Assembly (NCBI RefSeq): GCF_963580165.1
Contig: NZ_CAUZLM010000013.1
Coordinates: 1 to 35,709 of the forward strand
DNA: 35,709 nucleotides
DNA from: Fructobacillus evanidus
Lineage (GTDB): Bacteria; Bacillota; Bacilli; Lactobacillales; Lactobacillaceae
Direction of reading: 5' to 3'
Shown here: positions 16,340 through 24,271 of the stretch, piece by piece
How the letters are laid out: every line of letters begins with the position of its first letter
Position numbering within the stretch: position 1 is the first letter of the stretch
The notes under the pieces: model-generated
Databases searched by the model: none
Told to the model about the DNA's origin: nothing
What the model saw: only the letters and a program-made list of their open reading frames with translations
Made by a program: the position numbers and the translations under genes

Positions 16340-16370
16340 AAAAAACCCGGGAAAAATTCCCGAGTTTTTA
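16340..16370 (-). terminator. terminator of the cold-shock gene
   Basis: ACTCGGGAA and TTCCCGGGT pair on the minus strand with a 3-base loop and a following T run. Confidence 0.85.
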
Positions 16371-16386
16371 GACAAAGACTAAGTAA

Positions 16387-16587
16387 TTAGTCCTTGTTGA
16401 TGTTAACAGCTTGCAAACCGCGGTCTGAGTTTTCAACATCGAAAGTTACGGCTTGGCCGTCTTCCAAAGTCTTGAATCCGTCGCCTTGGATTGCTGAGAA
16501 GTGTGCAAACACATCTTCGCCTGATTCGCGTGTGATGAAGCCGTAGCCCTTTTCGCTGTTAAACCACTTTACAGTGCCTTTTTCCAT
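16387..16587 (-). CDS. cold-shock protein (CspA family)
   Basis: A 66-residue single cold-shock domain that binds single-stranded RNA or DNA as an RNA chaperone. GTVKWFNSEKGYGFITRESGEDVFAHFSAI contains RNP1 (KGYGFI) and RNP2 (DVFAHF). The ATG at 16587 follows AAGGAG; the open frame further upstream is leader, not protein. A leader of roughly 100 bases and an A/T-rich upstream region are visible, as is common for cold-inducible genes; possible promoter boxes lie near 16690-16725. Confidence 0.95.
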   Translation of the reverse strand: MEKGTVKWFNSEKGYGFITRESGEDVFAHFSAIQGDGFKTLEDGQAVTFDVENSDRGLQAVNINKD

Positions 16588-16793
16588 GATTGTTTCTCCT
16601 TGGGTCATCCCAAAATTGTAGTTGTAATTAAGAATTGTTGGTATGACGCCTTCCGAAAAAAACAAATCAAAATCAAAACCTAAATTACATTGTTACTGTA
16701 ACATAGAAATCAAGACTAAGCAATATTTTTCACTTAATTTAGGTGGAATCATACTAGTTTAATTAAAAAGTACAGCTTCCTTTTAACTAATTT

Positions 16794-17465
16794 TTAATGA
16801 TTATTAGCTAAAAGATTTTGATAATAAGCAACAGCAGTTTGCGCTGCTCCATCCGGATCGGTTTGCGACTGTGACTTAACCTGCTGGAACCATTGAATAA
16901 AGTCTGCCTGGTTAGCCATTCCCGAAACAATGCTCTTCAAACGTTCACCATCTTGTGATGAGAGTGCCAACCATGTTGGTGGCACTTGGTAGGTTACCTG
17001 ACGTGACTTCAAGTCATGATTGTTACCTGAGATTGCAAACATAAACTTATAGAAGCCGTTTCGGTAAACATAGTTCTTAGAAGTGGTTACCTTAAAGGCC
17101 TGATTTCCTTGAACATTTTGGATAGCCGTCTTGGTCTTCAAATCGGGTTTGGCCACTGTTGGTGTTGTACTGGTTGACGTATCGCGATAGATAAAGATTT
17201 TTTCTTTACCAGATGTCCCAATTTGTTGGTATGACAAGACACCATAGATGTTTTGGCCTTGGACAGAATAGATTTGCTGCTTGGTCGTCGTTGTCTGCAC
17301 CTTCATGCCAAAATGATCATGCATATTGGCAATGATTAAAACAACTGAACTGATCACAATTAAGAAAGAAACAGCAACAGCAATAATCCGCTTTCTCATA
17401 TCCTGAATCATCATCAGCGATACAAAAGCTAAGATAACGAAAATAAATAGAATAAAGATAATCAT
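16794..17465 (-). CDS. DUF4811-type membrane protein, partner of the MFS pump
   Basis: A 223-residue protein with two N-terminal membrane helices (about residues 1-17 and 28-47) followed by a soluble, probably external domain (TTTTKQQIYSVQGQNIYGVLSYQ...). It resembles the LAB family that databases call DUF4811, which is typically encoded next to a DHA2 multidrug transporter, as here: its ATG begins one base after the MFS stop, with AAAGGAG inside the end of that gene. Translation is probably coupled. Its biochemical role is unknown; it may help or modulate the transporter. Confidence 0.75.
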   Translation of the reverse strand: MIIFILFIFVILAFVSLMMIQDMRKRIIAVAVSFLIVISSVVLIIANMHDHFGMKVQTTTTKQQIYSVQGQNIYGVLSYQQIGTSGKEKIFIYRDTSTSTTPTVAKPDLKTKTAIQNVQGNQAFKVTTSKNYVYRNGFYKFMFAISGNNHDLKSRQVTYQVPPTWLALSSQDGERLKSIVSGMANQADFIQWFQQVKSQSQTDPDGAAQTAVAYYQNLLANNH

Positions 17466-17466
17466 C

Positions 17467-18975
17467 TTAGTTCTCCTTTCCTGCTGCAGGCTTTGGTTCC
17501 ACCTTACCCTTGTGCATCAAAAATGACAGCGCAAAGGCGAGCAAAGCAAAGCAAGCGGCCAAGAGGAAGGACGCATGGAAACCATCCAAGCTGGCCTGTA
17601 AGGCCTTTGAACCATAGGCAATCGGATCAGCCGTCTTCAGAGAATCGCTTGGTAGGTTGTTATTAATTTGTGACTGCATCACAGAAGCAAGGATTGCCGT
17701 CCCCAATGAGGCCGCAATTTGACGGGCCGTGTTATTAACAGCAGTTCCCTGGGCCGTTTGATTGAGATGCAAAGCGCCCATAGCAGATGACGTCAATGGC
17801 ATCATCGTAATTCCGACACCCATCATTCGAACCATGTACAAGGCCGTGATATAAATCGTTGGTGTCGTTTCAGTCAAGAATTGGAACGGAATCGTCCCCA
17901 GCAAAATCATGGCGAAACCAAAGGCAGCCAAGCGTTTTGCTCCATAAAGGTCATAGAAATAGCCAGCAATTGGTGACATGACCCCAATCATCAAAGCACC
18001 AGGCAAGAGTGTCAGACCTGAATTTAAGGCTGACAAGCCACGAACCTGTTGCATATAGATTGGCAAGACCATCTCAACCCCAATCATGGCGATAAAGGTC
18101 AAGGCAACCAAGGCCGACGTCAAAGCAAATTGCTTATTTTTAAAGACAGAAACGTCCAAGAATGGCTTTTCCATGTGGAGTTGATGACGTACGAACTCAG
18201 CAATCACTAAGACCCCAACAATCATTGGTGCCAACACCCAAGTAAAGTTTGTCCATGAATAGTTTGAAACCATGGCTGATCCAAACAAAACCAAACCGAA
18301 ACCAACCGTTGATTCAATCAACGAGCGGATATCCAAACTAACCTTACGCGTTTCCAAAACATTGCGGAAATAAATGGTTGACAAAACTAAGACAATCACA
18401 GCCAGTGGCAAGACCATACCGAAGATTGACCGCCAGTCACCACCAACAGTCATCCCCAAAACATCATGCTTTGAATCCAAAATCCAACCGGTCAACGTTG
18501 GTCCGATAGCAGGCGCCATTCCGATAACCAGCCCAACCATTCCCAATGCCTTACCACGGGACTTGGCATCAAAAAGTGTTAGCGCCACAACCTGCATCAA
18601 TGGCATCACGATTCCAGCGGCAATCGCTTGCAAAGCACGAGCGACCATCAATAGCCAAAAGGCATTCGTCGGCGTTACGTAAGCAACTGCCGTTCCGATT
18701 GTATACACCACCAAAGCGGATAGATAAAGATACTTTGTTGGAATTCTCGTTGTCAAAAAAGCGGAAACAGGCACCATAATACCGTTAACCATCAAAAAGA
18801 TGGTTGTCAGCCATTGAACCGTCGCCGTATCGACATTAAAGGCAGTCATCAGGGTTGGCAAAGCCGTTCCCAATGACGTCTGCATGATAATGATGATAAA
18901 AGACCCAACCATCAACAAGGCCATCATAGCCGCGCGATTAATGGGTTTTCCATTCATGTCAGTATTCTCTGCCAT
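17467..18975 (-). CDS. MFS drug-efflux transporter, DHA2 (EmrB/QacA) family
   Basis: A 502-residue, about 14-helix proton antiporter. Blocks such as LGTALPTLMTAFNVDTATVQWLTTIFLMVNGIMVPVSAFLTTRIPTK (motifs of helix 1-3), MVARALQAIAAGIVMPLM and the motif C-like GLVIGMAPAIGPTLTGWIL identify DHA2. The export substrate cannot be predicted. The ATG at 18975 follows TGGAGG; an in-frame ATG 24 bases earlier has no site. It has its own promoter at 19053-19081 and is coupled to the DUF4811 gene. Confidence 0.9.
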   Translation of the reverse strand: MAENTDMNGKPINRAAMMALLMVGSFIIIIMQTSLGTALPTLMTAFNVDTATVQWLTTIFLMVNGIMVPVSAFLTTRIPTKYLYLSALVVYTIGTAVAYVTPTNAFWLLMVARALQAIAAGIVMPLMQVVALTLFDAKSRGKALGMVGLVIGMAPAIGPTLTGWILDSKHDVLGMTVGGDWRSIFGMVLPLAVIVLVLSTIYFRNVLETRKVSLDIRSLIESTVGFGLVLFGSAMVSNYSWTNFTWVLAPMIVGVLVIAEFVRHQLHMEKPFLDVSVFKNKQFALTSALVALTFIAMIGVEMVLPIYMQQVRGLSALNSGLTLLPGALMIGVMSPIAGYFYDLYGAKRLAAFGFAMILLGTIPFQFLTETTPTIYITALYMVRMMGVGITMMPLTSSAMGALHLNQTAQGTAVNNTARQIAASLGTAILASVMQSQINNNLPSDSLKTADPIAYGSKALQASLDGFHASFLLAACFALLAFALSFLMHKGKVEPKPAAGKEN

Positions 18976-19052
18976 GTTTTTCCTCCATTTGTTGTGCAAA
19001 TAAAATTTGTTGCCTATGGATACTTTAACCCATATTTTGTTATTTTTCTAAT

Positions 19053-19081
19053 ATTCTAAACCCAAGCAACAATCTTACCAA
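19053..19081 (-). promoter_or_regulatory. promoter of the MFS-DUF4811 pair
   Basis: TTGGTA (19076-19081), 17 bases and TAGAAT (19053-19058) on the minus strand. A CCGAA-CA-TTCGG palindrome at 19105-19116 lies about 25 bases upstream and might bind a regulator. Confidence 0.55.
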
Positions 19082-19120
19082 TGGAAATGGCCCCTGTCAA
19101 ATTTCCGAACATTCGGTCTT

Positions 19121-19825
19121 CTATCCTCGTATTCGTGAACCGACTGTTAATGAAACTGGATGATGATAGCGATCAAGTTTTAAAATCAGGTCGGCATCCA
19201 CCCGCGTTTTTTGAATATAGCGATCATAATTGACCTGATTTGTCTGCTCCCAAACGGATAAAGCAAGGTCGTAAAAATCCTTAATTGCCATATCTTTATA
19301 CTGGTAACGCCACGACTGCGGTTGGTTGCTTGCCTTCACCGTTGCCAAAAAGTTTCGTTCCAAGTACCAGTCCTTAATATCGCTGATATCCGCTTCCACA
19401 AACACTGTTTGATCGAGGCTTTCTGCAGGCAGTTGAAGGGCCACGACACCCTCAATAATTAAGACATCCGGTCGACTAATTTTCTGCTTTTCACCTGGTA
19501 CAATGTCGGCCCAGGTCTGCGAATAACGGTTGATAACCTGATTTTTCATGCCAGCCTGAAAGTTTTCAATCAACTGAACTAAATCCTGCAAGTAATAACT
19601 TTGTGGGAAGCCCTTTTGATCAAAAATCCCCTCATCCTTTAAGACTTGGTTGGTCTTCAAAAAATCATCGGTGGAAATGACGGTGGCCACAAGTCCCTTT
19701 TTTTGCAGACCCTGGGCCAATTCCGCTGCCAAAGTCGACTTACCGACCGCAACGGATCCGGTCATTCCAACCGTTAAAAAAGACCCATGATGGGCCTCAT
19801 AAATTTTTTCAACTAAATTTGTCAT
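19121..19825 (-). CDS. coaA: short type I pantothenate kinase (CoaA-like)
   Basis: This P-loop kinase of 234 residues matches CoaA along its length: Walker A GSVAVGKST (about 23-31), STDDFLKTNQVLKDEGIFDQKGFPQSYY, VPGEKQKISRPDVLIIEGVVALQ, DWYLERNFLATV and the C-terminal TRVDADLILK. CoaA phosphorylates pantothenate, the first committed step to coenzyme A. Typical type I enzymes have about 310 residues; roughly 75 N-terminal residues before the P-loop are absent. It starts two bases after the helD stop, so is translated in an operon with it. A related role as a different P-loop kinase cannot be excluded. Confidence 0.75.
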   Translation of the reverse strand: MTNLVEKIYEAHHGSFLTVGMTGSVAVGKSTLAAELAQGLQKKGLVATVISTDDFLKTNQVLKDEGIFDQKGFPQSYYLQDLVQLIENFQAGMKNQVINRYSQTWADIVPGEKQKISRPDVLIIEGVVALQLPAESLDQTVFVEADISDIKDWYLERNFLATVKASNQPQSWRYQYKDMAIKDFYDLALSVWEQTNQVNYDRYIQKTRVDADLILKLDRYHHPVSLTVGSRIRG

Positions 19826-19827
19826 GC

Positions 19828-22197
19828 TTAATCCTCCACTGTGGCGTAAAGGTCCTTTGGTACTGCCGCAATCAATGGTGATACCTGGCCTTGACCAATC
19901 ATTGTCAGACGGTGCATTGCGCGAGAGGCAACCGTATACAGCAAGCGCTGCTGGTCTTCCTTTTCATAGTGAGCAGCATCTGCCTGCCAAATGATGACGG
20001 CATCAAATTCCAAGCCCTTGGCCAGGTACGATGGAATAATCACGGCTCCTGCCGCCAAGCGCTGATTTTCGGAATGAATCAACGTCACCTTCGTGTCAGA
20101 CAGCTGCTGGGCTAGCTCCCTGGCAGCATCCAGCGTCTGAGTGATAATCGCCGTTTTTTCGCCATCAGCCGCGTTTTCAGCCAATTGTTCCTTGACCAAA
20201 TCAACAGCCTGGTTAGCCGTTTTCGCCATCTTCAAGACTGGCAGTTCACCCTCTCGGTTAAAGGCCTCAATCGCTTTGCCATTGGCCAACAATTCCTTGG
20301 AGAAATTCGTGATTTGTTCCGTTGATCGGTAGGTCTGGGTCAAATCAATCAATTCCACCTTAGCGGGATCGAAGAGTGAGGCAAAGTCTTCTTCAAGACT
20401 ATTTGCCCAGTCTTGTGTGAAAATGGCCTGGTTTAAGTCACCCAAAACGGTAAATTTAGCATTTGGGAAGGAGAACTTCAAGAAGGCCAGTTGGAATGGC
20501 GTATAGTCCTGAATTTCATCGATAAAGAGGTAGCGAATATCGCGTTGTCCGTGCTTACCAGTAATTAAGTCATACAAATACAGGTAAATCGTTGTGTTTG
20601 CCAACGTTAATTCGTGCTTCTTCAAGTTCGCCACGACTTCGTTCAAGTATGATTGCCACTCGTCTTCTGTAACGCCAAAATCAGCTAGGGACAAGAACTT
20701 TGGCAAGGCCCTCAAGAAGTCAACGAACTGCGCGTTAATGTTGATAAAGCCAGAGCGACGAATCTTCTTCGCCAAGGGACGCAAAGCCTGGGTCGTAATT
20801 TTCTTAGCCAAGAAATTTCTTTCCTGCTTATCTGATTTAAACTCGCGCTCCTGCGGACCAGCACCCAGTTGGTGACGACGGGTCATTGCTGCGGCGTCGC
20901 CTTCCTGGTCATCTCCCAAACGGGTAGCACCAGCGCCAACCAATTCGTCATATTCCTCCTTTGAAAGGTTTTCAATGGCTAATTCGACCCAGTCCTGCTT
21001 CATCTGGTGACTGACTTGGGCTCGCAGTGACCGCAACAAGGAATCCTGAGTGGCTTCCAAGCGCTGTGACAACTTGTAATTACTATTATATTGATAGTAG
21101 ATTTCTAGGATTTTCTCCTTGGAAATCAGTGGTTCGCCACGGAAATTCAAGCTACGAGCAGCCAGTCCCTTTTCATTGAGGGATTCCGCGTAGGCCTTTG
21201 TTGCTTCAAACATCTGCAAAGATCCAAGCATCCGCTCAATCTTTTCGTGTTCCACTGATTTTTCAAACCGTTCGGCTAAGGTTTGAACCGAGAACCGTGG
21301 CAAACGCCGGGATGCGTATTGGAAGAAGGTCAACTGAACCAGGTTCTGTTCCCCTAATTCGGGCAAAACTTGGTCAACATAGTCGTTGAACAACTGGTTG
21401 GGTGAGAACATCACGACCTGGCCAGAGTTCAACTTACCACGGTAGCGGTAAAGCAAGTAGGCCACTCGTTGCATAATGGCGGCCGTCTTTCCCGATCCGG
21501 CTGCCCCCTGTACGAAGAGCAAATCAGCATCCGTATTGCGGATAATTTTGTTTTGTTCCTTTTGAATCGTCGTGACAATCGACTTCATCTTAGTGGAAGA
21601 CTCACCGGACAAGGCGTTTAAGAGCATGGCATCCCCGATGGCCTCTTCGGTATCAAAGAGAGTCACAATGACCCCATCTTCAATTTCAAACTGACGCTTC
21701 AAAGAAACGTCGGCTTTTTGTGGGCCGACTGGCGTCAAGTATTCGACATCACCCAAGCCACCATCATAGTAGATGGAGGCAACCGGGGTCCGCCAATCAT
21801 AAATGTAGAAACGACCATTGTCATCGGAATAAGAAGCTAAACCGATATAGATTGATTCAGGCTCTTGATTGTCCTCACTGGGATCAGTAAAGTCGATACG
21901 AGCAAAATATGGCTTAACAATTTGCTTCGATAAGGTCTGATAGCGGACTTCAGCCCGTGATTGGGCTGCTTCACGCTCTGCAATGGCTTGTTGCTGTTGC
22001 CGAACGGACATGGCCGTTTCAACAATGCCAGAATAGGTACTGGTTTTGACCCGGACATCGTCCCAGGCGCTAGCGACGTCTGCCAGTGACCCTTTGGATT
22101 TTTTAATCTCCTCTTTGGTACTTTCCAGGGAATCGGTAATCTTTCCCAGGGTTTGGTCTAAATAGGCTTGTTCATTAACTAATTGCTCTTTTGACAC
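19828..22197 (-). CDS. helD: HelD-like RNA polymerase recycling ATPase (UvrD/helicase IV-like)
   Basis: A 789-residue superfamily 1 ATPase. The N-terminus (about 1-90) is a predicted long coiled coil, as in HelD, whose arm enters RNA polymerase. Walker A is VQGAAGSGKT, Walker B FIDEIQDY, with QTYRSTEQI and YTVASRAMHRLTM as later helicase motifs. HelD removes stalled RNA polymerase from nucleic acids. The start codon is GTG at 22197 with GAGAGG upstream, and the length fits firmicute HelD. It leads a two-gene operon with the pantothenate kinase and has a TATAAT box at 22227-22232. Confidence 0.88.
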   Translation of the reverse strand: MSKEQLVNEQAYLDQTLGKITDSLESTKEEIKKSKGSLADVASAWDDVRVKTSTYSGIVETAMSVRQQQQAIAEREAAQSRAEVRYQTLSKQIVKPYFARIDFTDPSEDNQEPESIYIGLASYSDDNGRFYIYDWRTPVASIYYDGGLGDVEYLTPVGPQKADVSLKRQFEIEDGVIVTLFDTEEAIGDAMLLNALSGESSTKMKSIVTTIQKEQNKIIRNTDADLLFVQGAAGSGKTAAIMQRVAYLLYRYRGKLNSGQVVMFSPNQLFNDYVDQVLPELGEQNLVQLTFFQYASRRLPRFSVQTLAERFEKSVEHEKIERMLGSLQMFEATKAYAESLNEKGLAARSLNFRGEPLISKEKILEIYYQYNSNYKLSQRLEATQDSLLRSLRAQVSHQMKQDWVELAIENLSKEEYDELVGAGATRLGDDQEGDAAAMTRRHQLGAGPQEREFKSDKQERNFLAKKITTQALRPLAKKIRRSGFININAQFVDFLRALPKFLSLADFGVTEDEWQSYLNEVVANLKKHELTLANTTIYLYLYDLITGKHGQRDIRYLFIDEIQDYTPFQLAFLKFSFPNAKFTVLGDLNQAIFTQDWANSLEEDFASLFDPAKVELIDLTQTYRSTEQITNFSKELLANGKAIEAFNREGELPVLKMAKTANQAVDLVKEQLAENAADGEKTAIITQTLDAARELAQQLSDTKVTLIHSENQRLAAGAVIIPSYLAKGLEFDAVIIWQADAAHYEKEDQQRLLYTVASRAMHRLTMIGQGQVSPLIAAVPKDLYATVED

Positions 22198-22226
22198 GGT
22201 GCACCTCTCGAAAATAAGTTGTTGTC

Positions 22227-22232
22227 ATTATA
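22227..22232 (-). promoter_or_regulatory. -10 box of helD
   Basis: TATAAT on the minus strand 30 bases upstream of the GTG start; the matching -35 (TTATAA, 17 bases away) is weak. Confidence 0.45.
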
Positions 22233-22357
22233 CGCTAATTTCTTCTATTTATAAAGAGTATAAATAACAAACAAATTTAAACTTTTTGTTCGCTTTCTCT
22301 CCCACAATTAGCTTCTATTTTAACAGACTTATTAAGAAAAATTCGGATTTTATGTAT

Positions 22358-22385
22358 AAAAAAACCAAGCACAAAATGGCTTGGT
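22358..22385 (-). terminator. terminator of pgk
   Basis: ACCAAGC (22364-22370) and GCTTGGT (22379-22385) pair around an 8-base loop, followed by seven T on the minus strand. Confidence 0.9.
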
Positions 22386-22398
22386 TTCAAATCGTTTT

Positions 22399-23616
22399 TT
22401 ACTTGTCAGTCAATGATTGGATACCTGGCAAAGTCTTACCTTCCAAGTATTCCAAAGATGCACCACCACCAGTTGAGATGTGTGACAATTGGTCAGCAAC
22501 ACCCAAAGCTTGCACGGCAGCAGTTGAGTCACCACCACCAACAATGGTTGTACCACCATTCTTGGTTACATCAACCAAGGCGTTTCCGATTGCCAAAGTT
22601 CCCTTGGCAAAGTTTTCCATTTCAAAGACACCCATTGGGCCGTTCCATACGACCGTCTTGGCATCTGACAAAACCTTCTTGAACAAGTCAATTGACTTAG
22701 GACCGATGTCCAAGCCCATGTAACCGTCAGGAATACCAGCGTCTGAATCAACAGTCACTGTCTTAGCATCGTTAGCAAAGTTGTCAGCAGCAACAGCATC
22801 AATTGGCAAAACCAACTTGTCCCCTGCTTCTGCCATCAATTCCTTAGCCAAGTCAACCTTGTCGGCTTCAAACAATGACTTTCCAATCTTGTTGCCCTTG
22901 GCAGCATCGAAAGTATAAGCCATTCCACCACCGATGATAACCTTGTCAGCCTTCTTCAACAATGATTGAACAACTTCAATCTTGTCAGAAACCTTGGCAC
23001 CACCAATGATGGCAACGAATGGACGCTTTGGTGTATCAACAGCGTCACCCAAGAACTTGATTTCCTTTTCCATCAAGAAGCCGGCTGCAGCTTGATCAAC
23101 GTTTGAAGCGATTCCAACGTTTGAAGCATGGGCACGGTGAGCAGTTCCAAAGGCATCGTTGATGAACATGTCATCACCAAGTGAAGCCCAGTACTTACCC
23201 AATTCAGGGTCGTTCTTTGATTCAAGCTTAACTTGTTCACCGTCATGAACATCTTCATAACGAGTGTTTTGGACCATCAATACTTGACCGTCCTTCAAAT
23301 CAGCAATAGCTTGTTCCAATTGAGCACCACGTGTTTCAGGAACAAAAATAACTTCTTGTCCAAGCAATTCGCCCAAGCGCTTTGCTACTGGTTCAAGTGA
23401 CAAACCTGGCTTGTCTTCTTCTGACTTGACTCGACCCAAGTGTGAGAACAAGATTGCACGGCCGTTTTCGGCGATAACGTGCTTGATTGTTGGTAATGCG
23501 GCTACGATTCGGTTATCGTTACCAATCACACCATCTTTGATAGGGACATTAAAGTCCACACGCATCAAAACCTTCTTGCCGCTCACGGCCAAGTCAGTTA
23601 CTGCTAATTTTGCCAT
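22399..23616 (-). CDS. pgk: phosphoglycerate kinase
   Basis: Transfers the acyl phosphate of 1,3-bisphosphoglycerate to ADP, the first ATP-yielding step of lower glycolysis. The 405 residues show the signature KVLMRVDFNVPIKDG near the N-terminus, SHLGR, and the nucleotide site VWNGPMGVFE plus TIVGGGDSTAAV with the C-terminal SHISTGGGASLEYLEG. The ATG at 23616 follows TGGAGG; upstream in-frame codons lack a site. It has its own promoter and terminator and is not in a gapDH operon here. Confidence 0.98.
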   Translation of the reverse strand: MAKLAVTDLAVSGKKVLMRVDFNVPIKDGVIGNDNRIVAALPTIKHVIAENGRAILFSHLGRVKSEEDKPGLSLEPVAKRLGELLGQEVIFVPETRGAQLEQAIADLKDGQVLMVQNTRYEDVHDGEQVKLESKNDPELGKYWASLGDDMFINDAFGTAHRAHASNVGIASNVDQAAAGFLMEKEIKFLGDAVDTPKRPFVAIIGGAKVSDKIEVVQSLLKKADKVIIGGGMAYTFDAAKGNKIGKSLFEADKVDLAKELMAEAGDKLVLPIDAVAADNFANDAKTVTVDSDAGIPDGYMGLDIGPKSIDLFKKVLSDAKTVVWNGPMGVFEMENFAKGTLAIGNALVDVTKNGGTTIVGGGDSTAAVQALGVADQLSHISTGGGASLEYLEGKTLPGIQSLTDK

Positions 23617-23652
23617 AATTGCCTCCAAATATTCTTTGTTTAAACAAGACCA

Positions 23653-23681
23653 ATTATAAAGCAAAAAGCTGTAAATGTCTT
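23653..23681 (-). promoter_or_regulatory. pgk promoter
   Basis: AAGACA (23676-23681), 17 bases, TATAAT (23653-23658) on the minus strand, about 35 bases before the ATG. Confidence 0.6.
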
Positions 23682-23751
23682 GGGGTCTCACAGAATTTTA
23701 TTGTCGAAAGCCCTCAAAAAATAACGATTCTAAATCAGATACTCACCAAAA

Positions 23752-23772
23752 CTGATTTTTTAAGAAAATCAG
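23752..23772 (-). terminator. second hairpin after the tRNA genes
   Basis: CTGATTTT (23752-23759) and AAAATCAG (23765-23772) form an 8-bp stem; on the minus strand TTTT follows. It may back up the main tRNA terminator. Confidence 0.4.
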
Positions 23773-23785
23773 AAAAAAAGACGAC

Positions 23786-23812
23786 AAAAAAACCGGCTCA
23801 TCACTGAACCGG
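23786..23812 (-). terminator. terminator of the tRNA-Tyr/Gln unit
   Basis: CCGGTTCA-GTGA-TGAGCCGG on the minus strand is an 8-bp stem with a GNRA-type loop, followed by seven T. Confidence 0.9.
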
Positions 23813-23820
23813 CGTCTTAG

Positions 23821-23892
23821 TTGCCCCTGCTGGGATCGAACCAGCGCATGGAGGTACCAAAAACCTCTGCCTTACCACTTGGCCAAGGGGCA
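23821..23892 (-). tRNA. tRNA-Gln (anticodon TTG)
   Basis: Cloverleaf on the minus strand: acceptor TGCCCCT/AGGGGCA, D arm GCC...GGC, anticodon arm GAGGT-TTTTGGT-ACCTC giving TTG, T arm GCTGG-TTCGATC-CCAGC, discriminator A. CCA is not encoded. Confidence 0.95.
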
Positions 23893-23921
23893 ATGCTTCT
23901 ATTTTGCCTGAAGCGAGGCAA

Positions 23922-24004
23922 TGGGAGCGGTAGGATTCGAACCTACGAACCCGAAGGAACGGAGTTACAGTCCGTCGCGTTTAGCCAGACTTCGCTACAC
24001 TCCC
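23922..24004 (-). tRNA. tRNA-Tyr (anticodon GTA)
   Basis: A class II tRNA with a long variable arm on the minus strand: acceptor GGGAGTG/CGCTCCC, anticodon GTA in CGGACTGTAACTCCG, variable arm TTCCTTCGGG region, T arm GTAGG-TTCGAAT-CCTAC. It is transcribed together with tRNA-Gln. Confidence 0.95.
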
Positions 24005-24024
24005 GTTTGCTAAACAACTATTCT

Positions 24025-24053
24025 ATAATAACAAGAATTATTGCAGGTGGCAA
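24025..24053 (-). promoter_or_regulatory. tRNA-Tyr/Gln promoter
   Basis: TTGCCA (24048-24053), 17 bases and TATTAT (24025-24030) on the minus strand, just before tRNA-Tyr. Confidence 0.75.
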
Positions 24054-24135
24054 GTCTTTTTTCTGATTTTTTTGATTATTTTTAGGCGATTATTCCAAAA
24101 ATAATGCCATTTGCCGTGAATGCAAAACAAAAAAG

Positions 24136-24206
24136 AAAAAGCCCGTCGCTAGAATTCGTGCCTATTTAATGTAGGCAATCAAATCAGTAACTGACTTTTT
24201 CTATTT
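24136..24206. terminator. long-insert terminator after pepO
   Basis: AAAAAGCCC (24136-24144) pairs with GACTTTTT (24193-24200) including a G-U pair; the insert contains GCCTA/TAGGC. T runs exist on both strands. It ends the leftward pepO transcript and resembles the large hairpin after panE in layout. The rest of 24005-24271 holds only the tRNA promoter. Confidence 0.55.
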
Positions 24207-24271
24207 TTTATAATGAGATGAGGACTCCTCGCCCCACTTCAGCTAATCTCAAAGCAAAAGCCTTCAACGTA

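Noticed and set aside
16741..16793. Terminator after the DUF4811 gene
   Set aside because: Only weak A/T pairing (TTAAAAAG with CTTTTAA) is seen; not enough to call.
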